A program made the translations under genes and the position numbers. The notes under the pieces are model-generated. The model was not told the origin of the DNA, did no database searches, and saw only the letters and a program-made list of their open reading frames with translations. Of a stretch of DNA of 64,000 nt, positions 1 to 12,569 are shown one piece after another; position 1 is the stretch's first letter; every line of letters starts with the position of its first letter. The stretch comes from Desmodus rotundus (Eukaryota; Chordata; Mammalia; Chiroptera; Phyllostomidae): contig NC_071391.1 in assembly GCF_022682495.2 (NCBI RefSeq), positions 43,057,998 through 43,121,997 of the forward strand, written 5' to 3'.

Positions 1-2690
1 GGTAATTACACATCTATGTCTCTGATGGGTACTCTATTAGGTGGGTTTTAGAGGGCCATTACAGTACATAGGAAGACTCCCAACTGAGCCTGGGTGCGCA
101 GAATGAATGGGAGTTAGTCAGGTATAGAGATGGGAGGATGAAGAGCATGAGAGGTGAAGTGCATAGAGTGTGCAAAGGCACTGAGACTTCAAAAAGCTTG
201 GGTGACTAAGGGAATATCAGTTGGTTTTTGTAGAGAACTTAAGGGGCTAGAAGTGAGAGATGAAGCTGAATGGTGAATAGAGGGTAGCTAGGGAGAGCTT
301 TGCCAGCCATGTTATAAACCTAGGATTTTATCTAAAGTCAATGGGGAACCTGTGAAGTGTTCTCTCCGGTTAAGTAATGTGATCAGGTCTGTGTTTTTGA
401 AGTGTTTCTTGGAAGAAACATCTACAGTTCCCAACATTTTATTTTAGTTTTTTGAAATATCCTTTTCCCATGGCTTCTGTCACACCATAATTTTTTGATT
501 TTTTTTATTTCCTCGTAGTTTCTTCCATCAGCCTCTCCGCCAATCCTTGTGTTAGTGTTCTTTTAGGACTCTGTCCTAGGCCTTTCTTCTTTCCATCCTC
601 CCAACTCTCTCAGGCCCACCTTGGTCACCCATAAGACTTCCTTTACCACCTAATGACTTCCAAGAACTCTCTCGTAGCTGCAGACCTATCTGTACTACTA
701 ACTGCTCATTGGCTGTCCCTGCTTGGGTAGACCACAGTCACCTTCCACCTGCTGAATTTATCACTGAGTTCATTATCTTCCCCCATTGGCTTTTTCTCTT
801 ATAATTTCTATCTCTGGTCTTTCAGCCAAAACACCTAGCACCAGTATTTATTACTAGCATTGTTATTATTGTATGACATTTTGGTGGTTTTAAAAACTAC
901 CAAAAATCCTAGTTCTTTTGGAATGTTTGGAAGCTCCCTTTCAGGATGACTGCTCTTGGAAACTAGTTACACTGCTGTGACTGCTCCCAAGCCACGAGAA
1001 GCAGTCATGTGTCTGTACTTTGTCTGACAGTCCCAGCTGAGCTCCACCTTTGAGTTGTTCCAGCCCAGGTATCAAATATGTGAATGAAGAAGCCTCCAGA
1101 TGATTCCGGTCCCTAGCTCAAGTCACCTCCAGGAATTTGAACTTCCTAGATATCATAGAACAGACATGCCATTCCTGCTGTTTGAATTCCCAGACTATCT
1201 GAGCATGATAAAATGGCCATTGTTTTATACCACTGAGTTTGTGATGGTTTGTTACATAGTAATCATAATGAATATACATATAGAAAAATACACATTTCCT
1301 AAGTATACAGTTTGATGAACTTCACAAACATGAACACACCCATGTAACCAGCACTCACATCAAGAGTCCAACTCTCGATTTCCAGTCAATGCTTTTCCAA
1401 CGGTAATCACTATCCTGACTTCTAATACCACAGTTTAGTTTTGGCTGTGTTTAAACTTACATAAATTAAGCATCAGTTTTTAATCCTTCCTTTTATTTTC
1501 CCTTCATATTCATCCAATCATCAAGTCCTGGTGGCCTACCTTCTAATGTCCACATGTCCATTTCTCTGCATCCTTACCACTCAAATTTGGACATTACCAA
1601 TCTAACCATGGTTTCTTTCACAGTTCTTTATTATACAAGGATAAAATCTAAACTCCTTAACATGGCCTACAAAGTTCTCTAGTACCTGACCTCCGTCTGT
1701 GTCTTCAGCCTCATCTCACAGTATTTCCTTTACATGTACCCTAGGCTCCAGACATGCTGTAACTGATTGTAATTCCCAGGGCACCCTTGACATGTCGATT
1801 CTTCCTTGCCTAAATATGTGCTGAGCCTTTGAATTGAAATTTCCATTTCTTTTAACATACTTTTTATTTTCAACCAATTTTAGGATTACAGAAAAGTTAC
1901 AAAAATAGTACAGAAAGTTCTTGTAAACTTCTTACCCACGTTCCTGTTATCATCTTATATAACTAGAGTACAATGATCAAAACCAAGGAATTAACATTGA
2001 TACAATACTTTCAACTAAACTACAGACCTTATCTGAAACTTTCATATCTCTTAGTTTATTTTAGTCTTGTTTGTTTCACAAGACTGCTCAGACATCATCT
2101 CCTTCTGGAAGGCTTCCCAAGTCCCTGCGCCCTTCTTGTCCCTCAGCCTCTAGACACAAATACGCTATGTGTGCTATTCCTCCATAGCACTTAACTACAC
2201 TATGTTGCAATTGTCTGGTTAAAGGGCTGAAGTCCTGGAGGGCCTAGGCCGGTCCTAATCGATCTGGAATCCCGCCTGACATAGAGGCGTTCTTGAGTGC
2301 AGGTGTTGAGTAGCCGAAAAGAGCGGTCAGCACCCAGAGGTACTTGCCAAGCCTTGCGCACAGTCGGAGCAAAGCCGACCTAACATGCTAGCAGTCAAGC
2401 CCTCTCTGGGACACCGCTTTACAACAGGCACCGCCCACCTGCTGACACCTTCACTCAGACCTACCCTTTTGCGCTAGCCCCATCCCTTCCACGCCCACCC
2501 TTCCACTCCAAACATCGCCCAGAGGCCGTGGCCCTGTCCCTTCCGTGCTAGCCCCTATCTCTCTCCTAAGCCCCGGCTCTCCTGTCTTTGCAGGGCTGTT
2601 AAAGTCGCGTCCTTTCTTACGTCCCGCCTTCTGCCCTCAGGCTCAATCTTTCCTTCCCAAGCTCCACCTCTAGCCCGTGGACCTCCGCCT
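1..2690. other. Upstream intergenic DNA with ancient repeat fragments
   Basis: No exon-like reading frame is visible. About 1270-1470 resembles the 3' region of an old LINE-1 in antisense, including the 'acacccatgtaac' and 'cactatcctgacttct' stretches typical of those elements. About 1850-2080 holds a second fragment of similar character. The rest is diverged single-copy-looking sequence. Base composition turns sharply GC- and CpG-rich after about 2690. Confidence 0.5.
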
Positions 2691-2699
2691 CCCTGCAGG

Positions 2700-3110
2700 T
2701 CATTCCCCGGCACGATAGAGTCCCTCAGAGAGGAGGGGTGTACAGCACGAAGAGGCGGGATCTGGGTAAGAGGCGGTACTCCGCTCTCACAAGGCCGTCG
2801 GAGACCCCGCCCCTGCGTTCGGCCGTTGCTGGGAAACAGGTATCCACGCTCTGGCTGAGGCCTAGCCCAACCAATGAGCTGGCACGCCATTGCCCAGTGG
2901 TGCGTCTCTGGGCAGTTACGTGTAGTGCGCGGGGGCGCGGATTGCGTGGGGCGCGGGGCGCGGGGCGGGGCGCGGCTGGTGCGTCTGAGGAGTGATGGCG
3001 GCTGCCTGAACTCACCTAGCGGTTCCGCGGCAGTCGGGCCTGGTTAGGGTCGGAGTTCCGTGAGTGAGCGGTGAGTATGGGCCAGAGGGCTCCGAGAGCA
3101 CGCGAGGGGA
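2700..3110 (+). promoter_or_regulatory. FHIP1B: CpG-island promoter of FHIP1B
   Basis: A stretch of about 400 bases is much richer in CpG than anything else in the window. It contains a GC box (ccccgcccc, 2805-2813), a CCAAT box (2871-2875), a GC-rich run at 2927-2980, and a GATGGCGGC YY1-type motif at 2994-3002. There is no TATA box, as expected of a housekeeping gene. Transcription probably begins in or just after the GC-rich run. The exact start is not visible from sequence. Confidence 0.75.
2975..3070 (+). other. FHIP1B: FHIP1B non-coding exon 1 (start approximate)
   Basis: The CpG island ends at a strong splice donor, gcg|gtgagtat, which puts the exon end at 3070. A weaker alternative donor lies at 3059/3060. 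The 5' limit is inferred. The exon contains a minimal upstream reading frame of four codons plus stop at 2995-3009. Its ATG lies inside the YY1-like motif. The next exon is about 9.2 kb downstream. Confidence 0.55.
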
Positions 3111-6100
3111 TGGGAGAGTGGGGCATGACGGCCTCAGTTTTGGGTTGTGGGGAGGCAGGGCGAGGGGCTGGCATGTGGTGAGGGGCCGAGTCTCAGGTAG
3201 GGGAGGAGGGTTAGAGCCTAGGAGTGGGTGGGCAAGTAAGGAGCTGGCTTGTATGAGGGGCTGCGATGCTTACCGAGGGACCAGGTGGAAGGGACTTGTG
3301 AACAGGAGGGGCTGGGGCTTCTGTGGGCGGGGGTGAGGGACAGCGCCGGGACCCGAGTGTCGGGGTGAGGCCCGTGCAGGGTGGGGGAGAGAAAAGGGCA
3401 GAGGCAGGGGCGTGCAGGCTGCTGGTGAGTTTGTGAGGGAGTTGAGGACAGGGCATGGGAGGAAGGACTGAGGGTACTGAGACTTGGATAAGGGTGAGAG
3501 CTTGTCTCTGAAGTCTCATTCAGAGGACTGCCCTGGCCATTGCGAGTAATACTTGTAGACTGAGTAGGACAGCTTGGGTAGAAGTGTGCACTTGGCCCTT
3601 CAGCTCCTGCGGGTCCTACATATTTTGGAGGACAAGAAAAAATAAAGGCATCATGGGCGAGAGTAACTATGAAATCATTTTGAGGCTTAGTGTTCAACAG
3701 AGTAATCCCTGGCACCCCCGTTCCCTCAGGTTCCTCCTGGGGACTGCAAACTTGAAGATGGTCTCTCTCATGGAGGTTTTTGGGCTGTGACTGCCTGCTT
3801 TTGTTTTCTTCCCACCTGATCCTGGGCAACCTTACTCTTCTGCTGCCCCTCATCTATGCTGAGCTGTGGGACTTTGATGGTTGTCACGTATGTTGGATTA
3901 ACCACGTTCAGTTGCTAATTCTACTTTCATGGGAGTCACATGGTTTGTCACCTACATTATATTTAGGTTCCCAAACAGGAAGGCTTTGCTCTCATATTTT
4001 TACAGTTAAATTAAAAAAAACAACAACACTGTTGAGGTAAATTTATATGCAGTAAACTGCTTGTATTTAAAATGTACGTGTTTGACGTTTTGACATGTTT
4101 ACATCTGTGAAATCACTTTCAAGATACTGAACATTTCTATCACGCCAGAAGTTTTGTCCTGTACCTTTGTAATTTATCCCTTCCTCCATGACCTAATACT
4201 TGGGTCACTTTTTTAGCATTTTCAGGTCCCTATCTTCCTGCTGACCCACATGCACATGAAAATTTTGAAAGTTCTGCAAAGCAGGATTGGCACTCAGTAA
4301 TGATAGCCGGCTTCACACCAATACGTTTTCCTCTCTGCTGAAAGTCAGCCACAAAGCCTAGACATCTTCCTCAACATCAGGAAGAGCTAGGCCTTTCCTC
4401 TCTAGACCCTTCTCTGAGAATTGGGGGCAGCCGAAGTTCCCATTCTGTTCCAGAGTCTCAGCATCAGAACCAACTACTATTCAGTTCCATGGTATGTTTT
4501 CATTGCTTCTCTCTGGAGGCCAAAAAGGTTTTCATGCTGGTGGAACTCTTGGCAACGTGTCCAGACTGTCAGAACCCTGTAGAACCTATATGTATCGTAA
4601 CAGGGTTTAGAGCAGTGATTCCTAAACACTGGGCTAAGGATTTTGTCAGTCCATGATAAAGTTTTCATCCACCCAAGTTGGAAGGAGAGAAAGACAACAT
4701 ATGAAACATAAATTTTTCATTAAAAAATTTATTCTGAGATTATTATTTCTATTTTGGTGTTAAAGCGCTCTCCCACTAGTGAAGTAATGGTAATAAAAGA
4801 TGGTGGATTTAAAAAAATGGTCTTATTTGTCAACATTAATAGTAATACTCCTACATTTTAATATTTAAAAAATATTTCTACTGGTTAATAAATTCCAGAA
4901 ATTTAGATTGATCATGATGTGGTTGTTGTATTATGGTGAGGAAGCATGTCTTTATACAGTAGTTCTAAATAACTTCCATCTCTGAACAGCATTACGCTTT
5001 ATAAAGCAATCTCACATTTTACTGGATTTATATAGATACCTTGTGAAATAGGCAAGGGCAGGAGTTCTTATTTTATAGATGAGGAATCAAATTCAGAAGC
5101 CAGAGGCCACATAATGATAAAGTGCCAAAGCTGAATCCAAAGTTTGGACTTGGAGAAAGAAAGTTTGTAATAGAGAGTGTAGGTGATGTGGACTAAAGAG
5201 GCATATGATGTATAGGAAGGGTTATGATGACATGGAGGACATTGTAGTGGCAGGGAGCATTTTTTATGATTTGCAATTGATGAAAGATGAAAGGTAGTCT
5301 GAGGGCGACATAGGGATGAGGGTTCTGCTTAACAGGGTGGCAGTGACATAGGAACAGGTATGCATCATACCTGGATCACATCATGATAGCAATAGGATGC
5401 TAGGTCAGAGGGTTCTTTGGGACTATTCCAAATTCTTGGTTATTCTGGAGAAATCACTGGGCTTGGTAAGCTTATTGTTTGCTACACTGAACTCTTTGTT
5501 GAATAATACAACTGTTGAATATTACCTTAAGTATAATGGACATATAGCTCCGTAGTGGATCTGAGAAGATGAAACAGATGAGGATGATGATGTAGACATG
5601 GAAACATGTTGTGTATAACCATTTATTCCACATCTACTCGTGCCAGGCATTCTTCCAAGTGCTGGAAGAACAAATTCATACATTCATATATTAATTCCTT
5701 TTATTTAGCAAATACTTTAACATATAGTCTGCCCTGTGATGCTCACATTTGATGAGATAACAAGATAAATAAGACATGGTTCTCTGAGGTCTTAAGAAAT
5801 TCTCAATCTGGTTAGGAAAGATAGGCACATGAAAAAAATAATTTAAATTTAGAGGGAGAATAAAATATGAAAATATATGATAATGAGGTGATTACTTCTC
5901 TGTATCTATCTCAGTCTCTCCCTATGTTCCAATTATATATGTTCAATGATCTGCTATATATTTCCAGATGTACCTCAAATTTAACATGTCCAAAAAAGAA
6001 CTCATTGTCTTTGCTCTGAAAGCCTGCTTTTGCACCTTATGACCCATCTCAATCCAGGCAAGGACTTCTGTGTCATCTTCCACTCTTTCTGCTCCTTCAC

Positions 6101-9100
6101 CCCTTGCATTTAATCCATCATTAAAATCTTAATATATTTTCTGTTATCTCCCTTTTTATTTCCATTGCTACAATTTCATTGTTAAAGCTTGAATTTCTTC
6201 ATCTCTCATCTGTACTTCTTTTTTCTCCCAACAGTCTCCTGCTTTCAAACTTGTTTTTTTTCTTGTTCATCCCTGGAATGATCTTTCTAAAAATACAAAT
6301 CGGATCATGGAATTCCTCAGTTTAAAAACTTTTGGCTCTTTGTGTTTTGTAGGACAACATCCAAATTCTTTAATGTGGCATCATTTGGCCTCAACTCACC
6401 TCTCCAGCCTCATCTCCTGCCACTCCTTATACTCTGTTCTAGCTTGAATAAGTTGTTCACAGTTCCTTAACAAACTTGTTACTTTTTTTGAGCCTTGAAA
6501 TCTTTGTAATAACTGCTTCATCTACTAGGAATGTTTTTTCTTCTCTGCTTGTTGAACTTTCCTCATCTTTAAGATCTAGTTCAACCTCACTCCTTTTTGA
6601 CATCTTCTTTGTCACCCTCACCCAACAAGGGTAGAGATAAGCATGTGTATGTGACATGGGGATTCACTGTTGTAAAGGGCAATTACAGTGTGATTCACGT
6701 TGTGAGTTACAAGGGGTCCGCTGGAGTCAGATGAGAGGATTCCCTGTAAGAAGCAGAGGTGGTACTGGGGAGAGGTAAAGTAGTGAGTTGGGACCACACT
6801 GATAGGCCATTTGTCTTACACATATGGGCTGAGGGATAGCCAAGTTATATAAGCGGAACTCTAGGTGGTTAGGCTTCTTTGAGGTAGTACCCCCCCTCCC
6901 CCCCTTGTCTTCCTATGAGGTTTTAATCCAGCTTTTCTGCTTTCACTACTTAAGATAACAGTCCATCCATACCTCTTATATCAATATCAGTCATCTTGTC
7001 TAGGAAGAGAAGCCTCAGGATTTTACTGACCTGTTCTTAGGTCATTCTGGTCCCTTTCTATCTGCTGTAGGTATTGGCAGGTATATCCCTACCCCCAGTT
7101 CCCTTTTTTTTCTTTGCCTCTCCCAGGGCAAAGGTTCAGAAGTGGGACTGAACCACTTCCTGTCTTGTGGTTACTGTTCCAAGGTTGGTGAACACTGGCT
7201 GAGTGTGCCTGTGAGGCTGTATTTGGGGCTCTAGGTGAGTGCCTAATTTTGGCTTTTTGTGGGTCTGAAAGATCATCTTCTTCACTTTTTTTCCCTCTGT
7301 GGCTGGAGCTTAAAGGTAAATCTGTAAAGGGGGCAGGGGTCCACTTTTTTCCAGCCTTTGCTATGGGAGAAAGAGACACAGTAATAGGGTGGTGATTCCA
7401 TAATCTTTTTTGTCTTGTTCTGAACTTTGCAGGGTTAACAGGGAGTGAGGAAGTCTAACTAGGTGATGAGGAACACCAGACCATGATTTCTTTTATTTCT
7501 GCAGTTTGTGAACAGGGCCAGATTAAGTGTTGGCTTTTAGGTTCTGAGACACAGATTCCAGCCTGGGTCTTGTCCTTGAGGTCTTTGTAAAGAGAGCAGG
7601 TGGGGGTGAGGAAGGGTACTGGAGGCTAGTCCCCCTTGGGTCTGTGAGCAGTGCCCTTTGTTGGTCAACCAGTGGAACAGAAGGGGGCACCCAGGTACAT
7701 TGCAGTGCAGGTTGGTTAATCTTTGGAACTGAATTCTAGAAGCTGGAGGCAGTTTAATTTTGGACACTTTAATGCCTTGCTTTGCTGAGATTGGATGCGT
7801 GGCCTTCCTTCAGCTGACTGGGGTATAAGTGTGAGGTGGTGAGGAACGACATGTTAGGGCAGGTTACATCTTTCCTCTCAGTCAGAGGTGAGGGCATCTA
7901 AGTTGAACAGGATCAGGAGTGGGAAGTGGGGAAAGGTAAGTGTCATTTACAGAGCACCTGCCTTTATGCCTGGAGTGCTACAAGTTATCTTATTTAATTC
8001 CTAAAACAATAACAATACTTTTTGTCAGAAATTTATAGGTGAGGGATCTGAGGCTCCAGTGTGTGAAATGATTATTTAAGGTCTCATAGCTGGAAAGTGG
8101 TGCACTGAGATTCAAGCCTTTGTTTGAGGGGCTCCAGAACTCATGCTTTACCTACTTCTTTCTGTTTCTCCTGCTTGACCTTAGGGTGTCTATTTGTTTT
8201 TAGTCCTCAAATGAGATGTGATTGAAAAAGCAGTCTGTAAACAATAATACTCTTGTCTCAGTCAGGGTCTTTGCAGGTAACAGATGGCATAAATTGAGTT
8301 TGAGAAAACTTAATAAAGGGTCAGTGTTTACAGAGATATGGGCAGAGTTTAAGGAATCCAGCAGGGATGATCCAGTATCTCAGGGCTAGTAACATGAGAC
8401 TTCTCATGTTACCAAGATTTTCAGCTGTTGGCTTTGCCTTCTTCATCCCATGCCTACTTGGGACTGTAAGTATTTGGGCAGATGATGGGTAAGTACCTTT
8501 TCTGCTGTATTCCTGCTGCTGATAGTAGTCTGAGTGACTGTTTTTGATGGTTTATAGGAAACCATGTGTGAAAGACTGAGCTTCCATTCTTTGGCTCTGC
8601 CACCTTCTCACTCCTTCTCATTTCCCCCACCCCCACTGTCTTGGGTGAAATGATAGATGGAAGGTTGGCTGCGGGTGGTAGCGGTAGATATTTGCTTCCC
8701 TCTTTCAGATTTTGCATTTTTGCTTCCCTCTTTCAGATTTTGCATTTACCTGAAGTGGCACCCATCCTTCATTTATTTCTGTTGACGACCTTAGAGAAAG
8801 TGGTATACCTCTTTTTTTCTCTGACTAATCCTGTACGTTATTTTTTGTCAGTTATTCCCATTTTATTTACCCATCACCTGTTATTTTCTTCAGATTTCTT
8901 TTCCTTACTTGACAAATACCTTTGAGGCTTCCCATTCTACAACCAAACCAAACCAAACAATGAAAATTCTCTTGACTCCCCACTACCCCTCCCAGCTTCT
9001 TTAAACTGTTGCCCTCTTTTCCTCCTCTACATTACTGAATTTCCTGAAATTGCATCTTACTCGTCTTTGGCTTGTAGTCATTCTTTAACCATTTTCTGTC

Positions 9101-12100
9101 TTTGTTCTACTTAATCTCTCTGTAGGCTATATACTATGGGCAACCTCCAGTTTCTTGAAATGTTTTTCCCCTTGATTTCTAGATTACCACTATTTCTTGG
9201 ATTTCTCCTTCCATTTCTGGCTACCTTCATAGTTTTCTTTGAGCCCTCTTCCTTTGCTTTCCTAAATCCTGGTTTTCCCAAGGAGGTCACCCTTAGCTCT
9301 TTTTATGATCTGCTGATCTCTGGATGATTCCATCCACTTTCATAGCTTTATCTACCAAGCTGATGACTCCTGGATTTATATCTCTAGTCTTGATTACACT
9401 CTTGACCTCAAATATAATATTTTTACTTGTCTTCTGGACATGATGGATATTCTGTATGTGTGTCAAAACTTAAAGTGTCTAAAACTGTACTCATTCTCTT
9501 TTCTAAAACACAGTTCCTTTTGTTATTTGTTCCTGGTCTGTTAATGGCATTATGTTTTACTGAGTCTCCTATACTTCCTATTAGGGTCTTCTCTTATCCT
9601 CCATTCATTTACCATGTCTTGTTGCTTCTATTTCATGAGTAAGTTAAATCTGGAGGCAGATTTTCTGCATATGCATCCCAGTTGCACTAACTGGCTGGCT
9701 GGTTTTGACAGTTTATTTAACCTTTCTAGGCTTCCTCATGTGTAAAATGGAGATAATAGTATATCTAGTGTTTTTATGAAGCTTAAGTGAGTTACTATGT
9801 GTAGTACTTAGAGTAGAGCCTGGCACATAGTAAGTACTCAATATATATTAGGTGTTATAATTATTTTAAAGTCATCATTCAGTTCCACAGGCATTTTTGA
9901 ATGCCAGACACTGTGTTGCCACTGAATTTCAAAGATGAATGAATGATATGGTCACTTTGTAAAGGAACTTGCTATTAATGGCAGAGATATTATAGATGTA
10001 AATAATTTCAATATGGGATGTGCTAAGATAGAGGTGAATATCAGATTTACCTTTTCTTTTCTAATCTTGACCATACCACCTTAGTTCATACCATCCTTTT
10101 TTGTTTAAAAAAAAAAAAAAAGATTGTTGAAACAGATGCTCATAAATTGTCCACTGCCGTCTGTCTCTCTGCTCCACCTTATACTGCTATTTGACATGTT
10201 TTTTAAAGACAAATTTGATCTTGTCATTTCCTTGTTTAAAAACCTCCTTTGTCTCTAGGGTATCCATAGATAAAACCCAACCTCCTTAGCATGGTATTCA
10301 ATGATATTAAAACCTTCACCCATATTTACCCTTCAACTAAATATTATATCTTCTCTGTGTAGTCCATAAGCCACACCAAATATGCAACTGTTCTTCCGAT
10401 TTGTCATGCTCTCATAGTGCCATATTTTTGTACATATCGTTTTCAATATGAACAAGGCCTTTCCCTCTGCTCTTTTTGTGGCTAGTGTCTATCATTAAAG
10501 ATTTAAGTCAGATACAACCTTTCTGAAATCCTCTTATAACCTCCCAGGCAGAATTAGTTGCTTTCTTTCATGCCCCCATGACATTTTTATAAATACTTGT
10601 GTTTATAATATTTACTAGAATTTTTTAAATGCTTCCCAGCAGTTTTTATCCATCTCCATATTTCTAGTGTTTATGTACCAAAGTGCCCAGTACTTTATCA
10701 GCGAGTGAGTCTTGACTGCTATTTAGGACCGGCTCCACCCTTTGTAAGACTGTCTCCTGTCCCATAGGGGGTTTCATTAAGCACAGTTGCTGCATTCCTT
10801 TGGTTGTGAGCTGGTAATGATGAGGGAGAGTATCTGGGTTGAAGGGGATGGCAGTGTGGGGCTGTTGCCAGGTCCTTGGGTTTCTTCAGCCCTTGTTGAG
10901 TATAAAGAGGAAGGACAACTAAACCACACCTTTCCTCTGAAGTTTTTACTTTTATGAGAGACAATACTGCTGAGGGGTGTGGTGGGTGTGAAAGAGGAGG
11001 AACTGTGAGCCAACAGCTATTTTGGTACTTTTCCCCTTTCTCTAGTGAGGGTGTCATGTCATGTCCCCAGGAGTGAGTATGGGTATCTGACAGGAGTGGG
11101 GAATATGTGTGTATATAGGAGTGTGTCCATTGTTCTGTTCTTTTATTGGTTCTGCATTTCCACCGTTTAAGAGTATTCAGACAATTAAGGGTCTGTTTAC
11201 CCTTTCCTACTGGGCAGGTTTCTAAGGAGGGAACGGTAATAGGCAGAATAAAATTTATTCCTTAACAGTGGGCTGGAGTCAGATCAAGACTGGGTTTCTT
11301 GATTGCTTCTTTGTTCATTTGTCCGTTTCTTCATTCATTCACTCATTCACTTAAGTATTCATACATTCAACAAATATTGAGTCTTTAGGCACAACGATAA
11401 ATAAAACAGATAAACCATGCCTCTATGAACTTACTTTGTAGTGGGGAATATAGACAAATGATTTCAGGTAGTGAAAACTGTTAAAAAGAAAATAGGATTA
11501 GGGAGCTAGAGACTGAAGGTGGGAAGATGTGCTATTTAGATAGAATTGTTGAGTAAGGCCTCTCCTAGGAGATGGCATTTGAAAAGACCTGAGAGATGGG
11601 AGTATTGTGAAGATCAGAAGAGCATTCCAGGCAGAGGGAATGGGGAAGTATTCACAAAGGCCTGTGTGTGTAAAGTGTGAGTGAGGAAGAGGATGGTAGG
11701 AGTTTACACAGATTAAATTATATAGGACTCTATAGGCCAAGGTAAGGGATTTGGATAATGACTAGTGTGATAGGAAATCATTGAAGGGTATTCAGCAGAG
11801 GAGATATATAATTTAGGTTTTAAAAATATCACTCTGTTTGCTCTGTGAAGAATAGAGTCTCAGGGGACAAGACTGGGAGCATGAATGCCAAATTGGAAGC
11901 TATTGCAATAGTGAGACCTGTTTTGAGGGTAGAGATGATAGAGTTTGCTGATGACCTAGATATTAGAGGTAAGGAAAAGAAATGAGGATAACATCCAGGA
12001 TTTTGGCCTGAGTGTGTAGGTGAATGTTGATTATTATGGAGATAGAGAAGGCTGAGGGCGTAATAGGTTTAGTGGTAGAAATGAGTTCTGTTTTAGGTAT

Positions 12101-12238
12101 GTTAAGATTAAGCTGCTCACTGTGTGTGTGTGTGTATTTGTGTGGAGTTTTCAGTGGAATAGTGGTTCTGAGTTCTTTCTGCTGGGTAGTTGGGAGTGGC
12201 AAACTTCTGTTGATCTCTTCCATTCTCTCTTTTTGAAG
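3071..12238 (+). other. FHIP1B: FHIP1B intron 1
   Basis: This 9.2-kb intron has no convincing coding exon on either strand. It holds MIR-type SINE remnants near 5000-5150, 7940-8140 and 9690-9870, and an old repeat with the 'ttattgagcacctactatgtgcc' theme near 11330-11960. There is a poly-C run at 6889-6905 and an exact 28-bp tandem duplication at 8692-8747. The acceptor is ambiguous between ...gaag (12238) and ...tag (12241). Confidence 0.6.
8692..8747 (+). repeat. Exact 28-bp tandem duplication
   Basis: The unit starting ttgcttccctctttcag occurs twice with no gap (8692-8719 and 8720-8747) and no mismatch. Each unit holds a pyrimidine tract followed by CAG. Confidence 0.9.
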
Positions 12239-12431
12239 TAGATTTGCAAGTCTGGACTGGTCAGTAACTTCTTGGCTTACCACGCCAGCCGGGGTATCTT
12301 CTGGCTCCATGGCCAGCTGCTGGCTCCTACAGACCGGATGAAGCTGACTGGAAACACAAGTGGAGAAAGCCTCCAGCTGGCAAAGTCTCAGAGTGTGGTC
12401 CTCTGGCCACTGGCCCTGCCCAGCCTTCCTC
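12239..12431 (+). promoter_or_regulatory. FHIP1B: FHIP1B 5' leader in exon 2, with two upstream ORFs
   Basis: This is the non-coding part of the first coding exon. An upstream ORF of 10 codons plus stop runs 12309-12341. Its TGA overlaps the ATG of a second upstream ORF (12338-12526, 62 codons) as ATGA. The second frame passes over the FHIP1B start in another frame. Both upstream ATGs have a poor -3 base. The arrangement suggests reduced or regulated initiation. That is inference. Confidence 0.55.
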
Positions 12432-12569
12432 ATGGAGAGGATGAACTGGCTGAGCAGACTGGCCTCCCGGGGCCCTGGGCACCGTGTACCTCAAGGGGCC
12501 AGTCTGCAGACCCCTGTCATGGCTGACCCTGAGACTTGTCTTATGGTCTTCAAGAATCACTGGTCCCAG
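12432..12569 (+). CDS. FHIP1B: FHIP1B coding exon 1 (residues 1-46)
   Basis: Begins at the first ATG in this frame and ends at donor cag|gtaggg in phase 0. It encodes the N-terminal MERMNWLSRLASRGPGH segment and continues to ...NHWSQ. Confidence 0.93.

Noticed and set aside
3218..3853. 211-codon minus-strand frame after the CpG island
   Set aside because: Ser/Pro low-complexity translation of GC-rich intron sequence, with no recognisable domain and no splice structure.
11963..12433. 156-codon minus-strand frame opposite the first FHIP1B coding exon
   Set aside because: It spans an intron-exon border of a well supported gene and a GT repeat. No protein family is visible.
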